A stretch of 59,459 nucleotides of DNA from the NCBI RefSeq assembly GCF_001422735.1, contig NZ_LMLZ01000022.1, forward strand, positions 342,195-401,653, given 5' to 3'. The stretch's first letter is position 1; each line of letters opens with the position of its first letter. The translations under genes and the position numbers were made by a program. Below are positions 1 to 9,308 of this stretch, in pieces. The stretch comes from Acidovorax sp. Leaf78. GTDB taxonomy: Bacteria > Pseudomonadota > Gammaproteobacteria > Burkholderiales > Burkholderiaceae_C. The notes beneath the pieces are model-generated. The model had not been told where the DNA came from and did no database searches. It saw only the letters and a program-made list of their open reading frames with translations.

Positions 1-1743
1 GTCCGGCTGGCAGTGCCCTCGACGGTCAAGGTGAGTAAGTTACCTTGGCTGTCGTAGGTGTAGTCAGTCCTGCGGCCTTGCTCGGTGGTTCTGGTCGGTA
101 GATTCCATTGGGGATGCCATGTGGTAGCCACGGTGCGTTGCTGAGCAGTTCCTGTGGCCTCCACCTGGCTCACAGGGACGCGACGGTTGGTATCCCAACT
201 CGTGACAGTGCTGTTGCCCCTAAAATCGGTTTCTGACTCGATCAAACCCAGCGTGTTCTGCACGCGGCTTGCTGCATCGGGCTGACCCAGTGGGTCGGGG
301 CTGCTTGCGCCCAGCACGGCCAGTTTGCCGGAGCGTGTGCCGTAAACAAAGCTGCGAATGGCGCTCAGCGGGTCGGTGACCGAGACGGGACTGGTACCGG
401 TGGTTGGATACGTGAGCACCCAGACCTACCAGGCGGCATCGGGTGTCTGGGTAGGTGACCTGTTTGAGGCGGCCATCGTCGTAGCCCAATGCGATGACTT
501 GGCCGTCGGGCGCCGCCACAGACACCAGTTGGCCACTGCTGCTGTAGGAGAACGCCAGCACCTGGCCCAGCCAATCGGTCACGGTGGTCAAGCGCCCGGC
601 CGTATCGTAGGCATAGTCCGTTTTCCAGCCATTGCGTGCAGTGGTGGACAGCAGCTTGCCGGTGGCATCGAACACGAGTGTGGTGTCTGTGTCGGCACGG
701 CGGTAGGTCCACTTTCCCGATGAATCCAGGGTCAGTTGATCGTTGTGTGCCCTAGGAGTCCAGGTGCTTGAGCCTGCGGTGCGGGCGAACGAACGCACAT
801 GCCCGTCACCTGCAAGGATACGAACGGTTGTCCCGGTAGCGGTGGCGTGCTGTGACAACTCGATGTCGTGGTTGTGCCTCCAAGCCTTGCCCATTGTGGA
901 GAAATGGGATGAGGTCGTCAGTCCCCAGGAACTCAGGTAGTAGCGGGTGAAGTGCAAGCCCGTAGGCTTGTTAGTGGCCCAATCGGTTTCTGTCCGCACC
1001 TTGGCCGCAATGGCCGGCATGATGGGTGCGCCAACACTGGTACCGCTCTTGCTGCAATTGTCTGGATTATTTGGACCGCTTGGACGGTTCGGGCCGTTAT
1101 CAGGCGGAGTGGGGGGAGACGGAGGCTCCGGCGGCATGGGAGGCACTGGTGGCGGCGGCTCTGTAGGAGGCGGTGACTCAGGCGGCGGTGGATTAGCCGG
1201 TGGAGTGCAACTGCCATCGTCAGTATCTCCCGGCTCGCATTCCGGTTTCTTGACGCACTGCCCGTCGACGCGGATTTCATCGGCCTGGCAATCGTTTGGA
1301 ACACAAACGCCGCCCTCTTCATGCTGGCCTGCAGGACAGGGATTCTTAGGCCTGCACTGGTCATCCAATGCGTTGTAGCCAGCGGCACAGGTGCAGGTTT
1401 CGCCTTGAAGCACGCTGTTAGCGGGACAGGACAGTGTTCGCTGCGTCGATATAGCGGCGGATTGGAGGATGCTGCCGTAGTACACCTGATCGTAGAAGCA
1501 CCTGCCAGTGGTCAGAGTATCCTGACTGGTGCTGGTAATGACGTGAGCAATCGCGCCGCCCGTGTTTGCGGTCGCTGCAGATCCGAAGTTGGCGCAAACC
1601 TCACCCACGCTTGCACCCGTGACAAGCTGTCCAATTCCGAATCCGATGGTCCATGCCGAATGCACGGGCACCGTACCGTCAGCGAAGGCCGAGGAGGCCA
1701 AGAACAGAATGAACGACGCGATCAGGCGCTGAAAATTAGCCAT
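1..1743 (-). pseudogene. Rhs-repeat protein, N-terminal part, frameshifted and cut by window edge
   Basis: The first frame (about 445-1743) starts with a signal peptide (MANFQRLIASFILFLASSAFA), then a Cys-rich stretch, a Pro-rich linker near residues 180-225, a DUF6531-like segment and YD-type repeats (YAYDTAGRLTTVTDWLG, LGYDDGRLKQVTYPD). That frame then degenerates and stops at 220. From about position 440 to 1 a second minus-strand frame is open and continues Rhs sequence (VTDPLSAIRSFVYG, DFRGNSTVTSWDTN, TTWHPQWNLPTRTTEQG, YTYDSQGNLL). The frame change lies between about 415 and 465, where a TAG also blocks the second frame. The block usually found between VTYPDG and VTDPLG in Rhs proteins (YHYEN..ALTGITDE) seems missing, so a deletion is more likely than a single sequencing error. 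The C-terminal toxin region would lie beyond position 1. Rhs proteins deliver toxins or act as wall-associated proteins; this copy is probably inactive. Confidence 0.75.
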
Positions 1744-1850
1744 GCGACCCCCAGGATTGCGACGATGACGAAAAGGCCCATGCGGCTGGTCAGGGACACA
1801 TACTCAGCCGTGCTTAGCTTGGGGGCAAGAAGCGCGCTCGTTTTAAGCAT
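1722..1850 (-). CDS. possible small single-pass membrane protein
   Basis: A 42-residue ORF (MLKTSALLAPKLSTAEYVSL...) ends in a hydrophobic helix (MGLFVIVAILGVAWLIFSA). Its stop overlaps the Rhs start at 1743 by about 20 bases, which would allow translational coupling. An upstream in-frame start at 1952 would give 76 residues, but the extra segment has no recognisable features. No strong Shine-Dalgarno is visible. I do not recognise a family. It could be a real small partner of the Rhs gene or a chance ORF. Confidence 0.35.
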   Translation of the reverse strand: MLKTSALLAPKLSTAEYVSLTSRMGLFVIVAILGVAWLIFSA

Positions 1851-2222
1851 GAAATACCAACTTGAATTGATCTGATGAAATATCGGATACCCGCTGTTGA
1901 GCGAAGATCGCCGAAGTGGCTGACTATTCGCGAGGCCCGAGGCCTTTAGCATGGGGGCGAAAACGATTGATTGAGCGAGATGCGAGCTTACCTTGCGTCA
2001 GACTCTCATAATTAATAGTTGCCACCATCATCTGCAAGCTGCAATACAGCAAAGCAAAGCAGGTTCAAACTGGCAATCATTGACACGCTGAGGGGCTGAG
2101 CCTATTTCCACGGCCTTTGGTTATCCGCCCCACGTAGCCTGCGGACGGCCCGCCCACTCCCCGTCACACCACGGCCATCGCGAGTTTGGCCCTCGCATGG
2201 CTGGCGGTGCAGCGGCAGAGCG
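1851..2222. other. gene-poor intergenic stretch
   Basis: This stretch is AT-richer than the flanks, notably around 1980-2080. It may hold the promoter of the Rhs transcript. I see no RNA gene, clear terminator or mobile element in it. Confidence 0.4.
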
Positions 2223-3128
2223 CTATCCGGTCGGGCCCTGGTCCTGCACCGCGGCCATGAGCCACTGCACGAAGGCATCGACGGCCGCGTCCTCCCGCCG
2301 GTCGGGCGCGACGAACAGGCTGTAGCCGCGCGCGTCGCTGTCGTGGTGCGGGTGCGCCAGGACCAGTTCGCCCGACTGCAGCTCGCGCTCCACGAAGTAG
2401 CGCGGCACCAAGCCCACGCCCAGGTCGGCGCGCACGGCTTCGACCAGCATGGAGAAAAGATCGAAGCGGTGGCCGCCCAAGCTGTGCGCCGGCACGCGGG
2501 TGATGCCGGCGCGGGCGAACCACGCATCCCACGCGCCCAGCCGCGAGCTCAGTTGCAGCAGCGGCACGGCGCGGAAGTCCTTGCGCTCCATGGCGCGGCG
2601 GTGGCGGGATGCGGGTGCGCACACCGCCACGCAGACCTCGCTCATCAGCGGCGCAGGCTGCACGCCAGGCCAGGCGGCGTCGTTGTATTGCACGGCCACG
2701 TCGAACGGGATCTCGGCCATGTAGATCTGCGTGGGGTAGACCTGCAGGTGCACGCTGCAGCCCTTGTGCGCGGCCAGAAAGGTGGGCAAGCGCGGCAGCA
2801 GCCAGCGCTCGGCGAACACAGGCACGCAGCCCACCAGCAGCCGCGTGCCGTCGGGTCGCTGGGCCATGGCTTCGAGCGTGTGGTTCTGCAGGCGCAGCAG
2901 GTCGCCCACGATCTGCGCGTGGTAGCGGCGGCCCACGTCGGTCAGCGTGGAGCCCCGCGCGCCGCGCTGCACCAGCTGCAGGCCGAGCTGCCCTTCGAGC
3001 AGGCGCAGCTGCTGGCTGACGGCGCTGTGGGTGATGCACAGCTCTTCGGCGGCCTTGCTCACGCCGTGGTGGCGCGCCACCGCATCGAAGACGAGCAGGG
3101 CGCGGGTGCTGGGGATGTGGTGGCGCAT
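2223..3128 (-). CDS. LysR-family transcriptional regulator
   Basis: The protein has 301 residues, the usual LTTR length. An N-terminal winged helix-turn-helix (residues about 4-65; FDAVARHHGVSKAAEELCITHSAVSQQLRLLE) is followed by a substrate-binding domain (GxxLVPRYFVERELQSGELV). The HTH and the GcvA-like end (PDRREDAAVDAFVQWLMAA) suggest the GcvA/AmpR-like subgroup. The gene is divergent from the secreted M20 peptidase gene at 3289, and a T-N11-A dyad lies between them, so autoregulation and control of that peptidase are the simplest inference. The effector is unknown. Confidence 0.93.
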   Translation of the reverse strand: MRHHIPSTRALLVFDAVARHHGVSKAAEELCITHSAVSQQLRLLEGQLGLQLVQRGARGSTLTDVGRRYHAQIVGDLLRLQNHTLEAMAQRPDGTRLLVGCVPVFAERWLLPRLPTFLAAHKGCSVHLQVYPTQIYMAEIPFDVAVQYNDAAWPGVQPAPLMSEVCVAVCAPASRHRRAMERKDFRAVPLLQLSSRLGAWDAWFARAGITRVPAHSLGGHRFDLFSMLVEAVRADLGVGLVPRYFVERELQSGELVLAHPHHDSDARGYSLFVAPDRREDAAVDAFVQWLMAAVQDQGPTG

Positions 3129-3148
3129 GCTTTGAGGTGTAAGAAAAA

Positions 3149-3163
3149 CTGCCGGCTCGGCAG
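3149..3163. promoter_or_regulatory. putative LysR operator (T-N11-A dyad)
   Basis: CTGCCG-GCT-CGGCAG is a perfect 6-bp inverted repeat with the T-N11-A geometry (T at 3150, A at 3162) expected of LysR-type boxes. It lies 21 bases upstream of the LysR start and about 125 bases upstream of the divergent peptidase start. Confidence 0.55.
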
Positions 3164-3288
3164 ATTAAAGCAGAACCGGCGGGTGCGAATCGGTCCAACA
3201 ATTGCATGGCATTTTGTGCTGTGCCACGGGCTTCATCGATGAAGCCATGCTGGCCTGCATCCCTTGTCTCGCCCTCTTTTGTCTGACC

Positions 3289-4653
3289 ATGAAGAACCCT
3301 GCCCGCACCCTTCGCTTCACTCCCCTGGCTGGCGCCGCGGCCCTGGCCGCTGCCGCGTTGCTCGGCCCCGTGGCCGCCCTTGCCCAGGGCGCCGTCGCGC
3401 CCACGCCCACCACGCTGCGCCCGGCGGTGGACAAGGCCTACACCCAGCTCATGGCCGCGCCGCAGGTCGCACGCCTGCTCGACGCCGTCAAGGCCGACCA
3501 TGACCGCGCGACCGATGACCTCAAGATGCTGACCGAGATCGAGGCGCCGCCGTTCAAGGAGCAAAAGCGCGCCGAGGCGTTCCTCGCGCGCCTGAAGGCC
3601 CTGGGCCTGACGAGTGCCGCCATCGACGCCGAAGGCAACGTGGTGGGCATCCGCAAGGGCACGGGCCACGGCCCCAAGCTCGTGATATCGGCGCACCTGG
3701 ACACGGTGTTCCCGGCCGGCACCGACGTGAAGGTCAAGGAGCGTGACGGCAAGCTGTACGCGCCCGGCATCTCGGACAACACGCGCGGCCTGGCCGTGCT
3801 GCTGTCGTGGCTCAAGGTGCTGAACGACCAGAAGATCGCCACCGTGGGCGACCTGGTGTTCGTGGGCAATGTGGGCGAGGAAGAGCTGGGCAACCTGCGC
3901 GGCATGAAGCACCTGTTCAAGGAGCACCTGGACATCGACGGCATGGTGGCGCTGGAGCCCGCGCCGGACGGCACGGTGCTGGTGCTGGGCACGGGCAGCC
4001 ACCGCCACGAGGTCACCTTCAAGGGCCCGGGCGGCCACAGCTACGCGGCCTTCGGTCAGGTGCCCAGTGCCATTCACGGCATGGGCCGCGCGATCGCCAA
4101 GATTGCCGAGATCCGCACGCCCGCCACACCCAAGACCACCTTCACCGTGGGCACGGTGGGCGGCGGCACGTCGGTGAACACCATTGCGCCCGATGCGCGC
4201 ATGGCGGTGGACATCCGCTCCGACGAGATGGCGCCGCTGCTGGCCACCGAAAAGCAGGTGCTGTCGGCCATCGACGCCGCCGTGGCGGAAGAGAACGCAC
4301 GCTGGAGCGTGAACACGCTCACCGCATCGACCAAGCTCATCGGCGACCGGCCCGGTGGCCGCACGGCGGCGGACTCGGTGATCGTGGAAGCCGCCGTGCG
4401 CGCCAACACCGCGTTCGGCCGCACCACGGTGCTGGGCGGTGCGAGCACCGATGCCAATGTGCCGATGTCGCTGGGCATCCCGGCCATCGTGATCGGGGGC
4501 GGGGGCAAGACGGGCGGCTTTCATGCGCTGTCGGAATGGATCGATTTGACCGATGCCTGGAAGGGCGCGCAGACCTCGCTGGTCACGGTGCTGGGCCTGG
4601 TGGGTGTGCAGGGGGTGAGCGAACCGCTTTTGGAAAAGCGGCAGAAAAGGTAG
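3289..4653 (+). CDS. secreted M20-family metallopeptidase
   Basis: I choose the ATG at 3289 (454 residues) because a textbook signal peptide follows at once (MKNPARTLRF, Ala/Leu-rich core, cleavage near ALAQG at about residue 34). The frame is open upstream to 3202, but that would bury the signal. Zinc-binding landmarks of M20 di-zinc peptidases are present: HLDTVF (H136, D138), GISDNTRG (D163) and GEEELGN (catalytic E197, metal-binding E198). A dimerisation domain follows (FKGPGGHSYAAFG). The family removes residues from peptides or acylated amino acids; the substrate cannot be read from sequence. A periplasmic location is inferred. No clear Shine-Dalgarno is seen. The divergent LysR gene is the probable regulator. 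Confidence 0.9.
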   Translation: MKNPARTLRFTPLAGAAALAAAALLGPVAALAQGAVAPTPTTLRPAVDKAYTQLMAAPQVARLLDAVKADHDRATDDLKMLTEIEAPPFKEQKRAEAFLARLKALGLTSAAIDAEGNVVGIRKGTGHGPKLVISAHLDTVFPAGTDVKVKERDGKLYAPGISDNTRGLAVLLSWLKVLNDQKIATVGDLVFVGNVGEEELGNLRGMKHLFKEHLDIDGMVALEPAPDGTVLVLGTGSHRHEVTFKGPGGHSYAAFGQVPSAIHGMGRAIAKIAEIRTPATPKTTFTVGTVGGGTSVNTIAPDARMAVDIRSDEMAPLLATEKQVLSAIDAAVAEENARWSVNTLTASTKLIGDRPGGRTAADSVIVEAAVRANTAFGRTTVLGGASTDANVPMSLGIPAIVIGGGGKTGGFHALSEWIDLTDAWKGAQTSLVTVLGLVGVQGVSEPLLEKRQKR

Positions 4654-4948
4654 CCCCCCTGAGCGGCTTCGCCGCTTCCCCCAAGGGGGACGCCGCCAGC
4701 GCGGCGGGGCGGCCCTTGCGCGGCGGCACTGGCCTGGGCCGCGCCGGTGTCGACGGGCGTGCGCGGACAGGGGTGCCGCCGTTGTGTTGCTGAACCAACG
4801 CAACCCGTTCGGGCTGAGCCTGTCGAAGCCAGGGCGCTGCGCCGCCAGACATGCAGGGCGATAGAGCACTGAATTCACCTTTGTTGACACAGGGCGTGTC
4901 CCCGACTGCGTAACATCTGCCTTTTGTTGTCTTGCGCAGGAGATCGCC
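4654..4948. repeat. intergenic REP-like block
   Basis: Two repeat types lie here. One, at about 4654-4735, has CCCCC...GGGGG pairing around the hairpin AGCGGCTTCGCCGCT; copies occur at 18963 and 21171. The other, at 4806-4828, is CGTTCGGGCTGAGCCTGTCG plus AAG, with copies at 14291 and 59425. The first begins right after the peptidase stop codon and could terminate its transcript. Confidence 0.7.
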
Positions 4949-5431
4949 ATGGGCTTGCTCGATTCCGTTTTGGGTGCCGTCATCAACAACGCGTCGCAGG
5001 GCAGCGCCAGCGCTGCCAGCCACGGCGGTGCAGCGGGTGGACTGGGCGGGCTGATCAGCCTGGCCGCGCAGAACCCGCAGCTCATCCAGGCGGTGATGTC
5101 CCTCATCAGCAACGACGGCCCGGTGGGCGGGCTGCCGGGGCTGATGGCCAAGTTTCAGCAGGCGGGGCTGGGCAATGTGATTGCGTCGTGGCTGGGCTCC
5201 GGCCCCAACCAGGCGATCTCGGGCGAGCAGCTGTCGCAGGTGCTGGGCAGCGGCCCGCTGTCGCAGATTGCGGCGCAGCTGGGTGTGGGCTCCGGCGCCG
5301 CAGCCGGGCAACTGGCGCAGGTGCTGCCGGGCCTGGTGGATCAGTTGAGCCCCCAAGGCCAAGCCCCGCAGGCGGGGTTTGGCAACGCCAACGACCTGTT
5401 CGGAATGCTGGGCGTTTTGCTACAAAAGTAG
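4949..5431 (+). CDS. YidB-family (DUF937) protein
   Basis: The product has 160 residues and starts MGLLDSVLGAVINNASQG, the typical YidB opening. Gly/Ala/Gln-rich helices follow (AGGLGGLISLAAQNPQLIQAVMSL, LGNVIASWLGSGPNQAISGEQLSQVLG). Shine-Dalgarno AGGAG lies at 4938-4942. The YidB/DUF937 family is widespread in proteobacteria; its function is not established and it is probably cytosolic. The last codons and stop overlap the start of a dispersed palindromic element at 5419. Confidence 0.88.
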   Translation: MGLLDSVLGAVINNASQGSASAASHGGAAGGLGGLISLAAQNPQLIQAVMSLISNDGPVGGLPGLMAKFQQAGLGNVIASWLGSGPNQAISGEQLSQVLGSGPLSQIAAQLGVGSGAAAGQLAQVLPGLVDQLSPQGQAPQAGFGNANDLFGMLGVLLQK

Positions 5432-5462
5432 TAGCTTACAGCGCTTGAGCAGCAAGCGCCGG
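5419..5462. repeat. dispersed palindromic element, copy A
   Basis: The order is GCTAC-aaaa-GTAG, then TAGC, then AGCGCTTG-agcag-CAAGCGC. This is the same two-hairpin plan as the copies at 11691, 19616, 24337, 30795 and 37968. It overlaps the 3' end of the YidB gene, supplying the last codons and the TAG stop. Confidence 0.6.
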
Positions 5463-5645
5463 GGTCAACTCTGACCCCAACTTGAGGCTGGCTGCGTAGC
5501 TGCATCGGGACCTGGTTACCGATGCTCACAGCTCAGAGAAGTTCTCACAACCCTCGTCAGGATGGTGCGCTTAGCATCGCGTGCCGCAGTATCTGCCATA
5601 GCGCAGGCGCGTCGCGTCACAACACCAACAAGAGGGATTTCCAGC

Positions 5646-6080
5646 ATGAGCCAACCCAACGCTGAGCACACCGGCACGCCGTCTTTCGACCCCGCAGCCC
5701 CGGCCCACGCCACCAACACGGTGGAGTTGTCGGACACCTGGAAAAAGCGCTTTGCGCAGATGGAGCGCGCGGGTGGCCTGAAGATGACCAAGTTCAAGGA
5801 ACTGAGTTTCTTCGAGCGGATGAACTGCACGTTCAACGGCTGGGCGGCCATCTTCGGCATCTTCTATTACATCTCCAAGGGCATGTGGAAGCGGGGACTG
5901 GTCTACTGGGTGATGACCTTTGTCGGCCTGCTGCTGCTGGCCTTGATTGCCACGCTGGCCGGGCTCGATGACATGCTGAGTGGCGTGCACTTCGGCGGCG
6001 CCTGGGCAGGGGTGTACGGCGCGATGGCCAACCGCGACTACTACAAGAAGGTCGTTCTCAATGACAACGGGTGGTTTTGA
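5646..6080 (+). CDS. DUF2628 domain membrane protein
   Basis: I choose the ATG at 5646 (144 residues) over the upstream in-frame start at 5562 because AAGAGGGAT stands 8-15 bases ahead of it. The N-terminal half is soluble (LSDTWKKRFAQMERAGG). The rest matches the DUF2628 pattern: ELSFFERMNCTFNGWAAIFG, then YYISKGMWKRGLVYW and a transmembrane helix (MTFVGLLLLALIATLAG). It ends NRDYYKKVVLNDNGWF. The function is unknown. The stop overlaps the next gene's start, so the two are probably co-translated. Confidence 0.85.
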   Translation: MSQPNAEHTGTPSFDPAAPAHATNTVELSDTWKKRFAQMERAGGLKMTKFKELSFFERMNCTFNGWAAIFGIFYYISKGMWKRGLVYWVMTFVGLLLLALIATLAGLDDMLSGVHFGGAWAGVYGAMANRDYYKKVVLNDNGWF

Positions 6081-6585
6081 CCTGCCTGCGCCCGCAACCT
6101 CTCACCCGCCACCACAACAGCCCCCGCAGCCAACGCAGGCAGCGCCAACGTCACCGGCCTTGCGAAGAGCGCAGCGCTGCATCCATGCGGCTGCGGCCAC
6201 CGGACTGCTGACCACCGTGCTCACCAGCGCTGTCACGGCAGGCGCTGCGATGGGCACGAACGAGGTGGACTTCACGTGGACCATGCTGCTCGACGTGCTG
6301 ATTTCTGCGGGCCTGACCACCGGCATCTACAGGCGCAGCAGGGTGGCTGCCGCGCTCATGCTGACCTACTTCCTGGTGGCCAAGGCGCTGTGGGTGTGGA
6401 ACGACCTATTGCTTCAGGACGACGATGGCGGCGTGGCCTGGGCCGATGTCGTGGACAGCCTGGATGCCTGCCTCAGCGGCGGTTTGTTCGTGGCGGGCGT
6501 GCTGGTGTGTCTCTATGCAGCGGGGGTTTACGGCACGGTGGCCTGGCACCGGCTCCGCCGCGTGCAGGGCAGCGCGCACGGGTAG
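6061..6585 (+). CDS. unknown four-helix membrane protein
   Basis: The ATG at 6061 lies inside the last codons of the DUF2628 gene in another frame (20-base overlap), indicating translational coupling. The 174-residue product has a Pro-rich N-terminus, then about four hydrophobic segments (TGLLTTVLTSAVTAGAAMG, TMLLDVLISAGLTTGIY, VAAALMLTYFLVAKALWVW, GGLFVAGVLVCLYAAGVYG). I recognise no family. It is probably an inner-membrane partner of the upstream gene. Confidence 0.75.
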   Translation: MTTGGFDLPAPATSHPPPQQPPQPTQAAPTSPALRRAQRCIHAAAATGLLTTVLTSAVTAGAAMGTNEVDFTWTMLLDVLISAGLTTGIYRRSRVAAALMLTYFLVAKALWVWNDLLLQDDDGGVAWADVVDSLDACLSGGLFVAGVLVCLYAAGVYGTVAWHRLRRVQGSAHG

Positions 6586-6652
6586 TGCTGGCGCGCGCTC
6601 TGCAGCGTGGCCACACCAGGCGATCACCCGGTGATCGAATTCCGCGCTGGCC

Positions 6653-7519
6653 CTAAGCTGCCGCCGGGAAGCGCCCCACCAGCCACCGCTGCAGCCGCTC
6701 GAACACCGGCTCCGCCAGCTCGGGGCATTCATTGAACAACTCGTGGTACAGCGGCTCGAAGCAGTGCGACTGCACCACGGCCGCGGGTGCCGCGGCGGCA
6801 AAGGCGCGGCTGCCGGCGGGGTTGACGAGCTTGTCAGCGCCTGCCCAGATCAGCAGCGTGGGCACCGTCCACTGCGCCGCGCAGGCCACGGTGGCTGGGC
6901 CGCCTTGGGCGATGAAGCGCGCCAGGCGTGCGCTGATGCGGTCGTGGCACAGCGGGTCGGCCAGGTAGGCGGCCACCACGGCCGGGTCGTGCGAGAGGTA
7001 CTGCGCATCGAGCCCGTTGCCCACGCGCAGGTTGGGCGCCAGGCGTGGCAGCGTGGCCAGCAGCAGCTTCTGCACGGGGCCGAGCCCTGCATCCAGCGCG
7101 GGGGACGACAGCACCAGCGCATCCACCGGCCGCAGGTTCAGCGACACGAAACGCGACGCCACCAGCCCGCCCATGCTGTGGCCCAGCAGCACCAGCGGCT
7201 GGCCTGCCGGCATGCGGGCGCGGGTGGCGTCCACCATGTCGGCCAGGTCGGCCAGCAGGCGCATGTCGCTGGTCAGCCCGCCCCGCGGCCCGCCCGACTC
7301 GCCGTGGCCGTACTGGTCGTAGCCGCGCACGGCAAAGCCCCAGCTGTTGAGACGTTGGGCCACAGGGTCGTAGCGGCCCACATGCTCGCCCAGGCCGTGC
7401 ACCAGCAGCACCGTGCCGCGACAGGGTTCGCCGGGCGCCAGGGCCCAGTCCTGCATGGCCAGGTTTTCGCCATCGGCGGCGGTGAAGGTGCGCAGGGTCG
7501 AGACGGCGAGTTCGGACAT
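6653..7519 (-). CDS. alpha/beta hydrolase, monoacylglycerol lipase-like
   Basis: The product has 288 residues from the ATG at 7519; the frame extends to a TTG at 7540 without added support. It has the lysophospholipase/MGL layout: VLLVHGLGEHVGRYDPVAQRL (HG oxyanion motif), the nucleophile elbow GHSMGG, an acid near PTLLIWAGADKLVNP and a catalytic His in CFEPLYHELFNE. The likely reaction is hydrolysis of monoacylglycerols or lysophospholipids in the cytosol. It is convergent with the membrane protein gene ending at 6585. Confidence 0.9.
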   Translation of the reverse strand: MSELAVSTLRTFTAADGENLAMQDWALAPGEPCRGTVLLVHGLGEHVGRYDPVAQRLNSWGFAVRGYDQYGHGESGGPRGGLTSDMRLLADLADMVDATRARMPAGQPLVLLGHSMGGLVASRFVSLNLRPVDALVLSSPALDAGLGPVQKLLLATLPRLAPNLRVGNGLDAQYLSHDPAVVAAYLADPLCHDRISARLARFIAQGGPATVACAAQWTVPTLLIWAGADKLVNPAGSRAFAAAAPAAVVQSHCFEPLYHELFNECPELAEPVFERLQRWLVGRFPAAA

Positions 7520-7717
7520 AGGGAAGCGATGAGGGGGCAATAAAAGCAGGAAGGATCAGGGTGGGGGCGGGGACAGGCGCGGGCGCGGCGGCGCACCGGG
7601 ATGTGCCCTTCCTCCATCCGCCCACCCGTGCGCACCGAGGCCCAGGCCTGCGCGGCGCCGGGGCGGCTCGGCGTGAGCGGAGGTTTGTGGGATCGAAGGC
7701 GCGCGGGTGGGCCGGTG

Positions 7718-9190
7718 TCAGGCCGACGCCACCGGCAATGCCGCGATCACCTGCGCCACGGCGGCGGTGAGCTTCTTGGCGTACGGCACGTGCAAGAACT
7801 CGTTGGGGCCGTGCGCGTTGCTCTTGGGGCCCAGCACGCCACAGACCATCATCTGCGCGGTGGGGAAGCCTTCGCTGAGCATGTTCATGAGCGGGATGGT
7901 GCCGCCCTGGCCGATGTGCCCGCAGGGCGCGCCGAAGTGGGCCTGCGATGCGTCGTTGAGCGCCTGCTCGAACCACGGCGTGGCGCTGGGGGCGTTCCAG
8001 CCCGTGGCGCCGCTGGTGCCCTGGAAAGTGACCTTGGCCTGGTAGGGCGCGTTGTCTTCTAGCAGGGCTTTGAGTTCCTGCACGGCCTGGCCGGCATCGA
8101 CCAGGGGCGGCAGGCGCAGGCTGAGCTTGAACGCGGTGTACGGGCGCAGCACGTTGCCGGCGTCCTGCAGCGCGGGGAAGCCCTCGGCGCCGGTCACGCT
8201 GAGCGTGGGCTCCCAGGTGCGCTTGAGCAAGGCTTGCAACGGGTCGGTGGTGGTGGGCAGCGCGAAGGTGGTGGCGCCGCCGCAGTCGTAGTGCGCCCAG
8301 GGGAAGCGCTTGTACACCTCTTCACCCAGGATGGCGGCCGTGGCGCGGGCCTGGGCCAGGCGGTCGGCAGGCACCTCGCAATGAAAGCTGTGCGGCAGCA
8401 GGCGGCCGGTGGCGCTGTCTTCCAGCCGGTCGAGCACCTGCCGCATGATGCGGAACGACGAGGGCACCAGGCCCGAGGCGTCGCCGGAGTGGATGCCTTC
8501 GGTCAGGATCTCGACCTTGAGCGTGCCGGTGGCCATGCCGCGCAGGCTGGTGGTGAGCCACAGCTGGTCGTAGTTGCCCGCACCCGAGTCCAGGCACACC
8601 ACCAGCGCCACATTGCCCATACGGGACTTGAGCGCATCGATGTAGGGCAGCAGGTCGCGCGAGCCGCTTTCCTCGCAGGTTTCGATCAGGCCGACGATGC
8701 GGGGGTGGGGTACGTTCTGGCGCTTCAGTTCCTGCACGGCGGCGATGCTGGCGTAGACCGCGTAGCCGTCGTCCGCACCGCCGCGGCCATAGAGCTTGCC
8801 GTCTTCGTACTTGGGCGTCCAGGGGCCCAGGTCGTTGCGCCAGCCGCTGAACTCGGGTTGCTTGTCCAGGTGCCCGTACATGAGCACGGTGTCGGTAGAG
8901 CCTGCCTGCGTGGATTCGATTTCGAAGAACAGCACGGGGGTGCGGCCTGGGAGGCGCACGATCTCGAGCGTGAGGCCTGCGACCTTCTGCGATTCGACCC
9001 ACGCGGCGGCGTTGCGCACCACGGTGTCGAGCAGGCCCTGCTCGGCCCAGTCGGGCGAGAACATCGGCGACTTGGCAGGGATGGCGATGTAGTCGGTCAG
9101 CTGGCGAACGATGTCGTTGTCCCACGCCTGGCTGACACGTTCCAGGGCCAGGTCGGGTTGCAGGGCGTGGGCGGGAATGCGGGCGTTCAT
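7718..9190 (-). CDS. M20-family dipeptidase (CNDP-like)
   Basis: I chose the ATG at 9190 because AGGAGAG lies 9-15 bases upstream; the longer frame to 9445 lacks support. The 490-residue product carries the M20 metal site: MYGHLDKQPEF (H, D), GRGGADDGYAVYAS (bridging D) and ETCEESGSRDL (catalytic and metal Glu). There is a large dimerisation lid (LRGMATGTLKVEILTEGIHSGDASG). Length and motifs match the CNDP/M20 dipeptidase group rather than the shorter M20 gene at 3289. It has no signal peptide, so it is probably a cytosolic dipeptidase. Confidence 0.92.
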   Translation of the reverse strand: MNARIPAHALQPDLALERVSQAWDNDIVRQLTDYIAIPAKSPMFSPDWAEQGLLDTVVRNAAAWVESQKVAGLTLEIVRLPGRTPVLFFEIESTQAGSTDTVLMYGHLDKQPEFSGWRNDLGPWTPKYEDGKLYGRGGADDGYAVYASIAAVQELKRQNVPHPRIVGLIETCEESGSRDLLPYIDALKSRMGNVALVVCLDSGAGNYDQLWLTTSLRGMATGTLKVEILTEGIHSGDASGLVPSSFRIMRQVLDRLEDSATGRLLPHSFHCEVPADRLAQARATAAILGEEVYKRFPWAHYDCGGATTFALPTTTDPLQALLKRTWEPTLSVTGAEGFPALQDAGNVLRPYTAFKLSLRLPPLVDAGQAVQELKALLEDNAPYQAKVTFQGTSGATGWNAPSATPWFEQALNDASQAHFGAPCGHIGQGGTIPLMNMLSEGFPTAQMMVCGVLGPKSNAHGPNEFLHVPYAKKLTAAVAQVIAALPVASA

Positions 9191-9308
9191 GGGGCGGCTC
9201 TCCTGGTGCGTGTGGGGGTCGGTCTCGTGGACCAAACCGCCATTCCAACACAACGCCTGCGCGGGCGCCACGGCCCACTGCGCATGGCCCTGCGCTCTGC
9301 AGGCGGCG

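Noticed and set aside
2164..5151. A 995-codon open frame on the minus strand
   Set aside because: It runs antisense to the M20 peptidase and LysR genes and has the His/Arg/Gly-rich look of a GC-rich shadow frame; no domain is readable.
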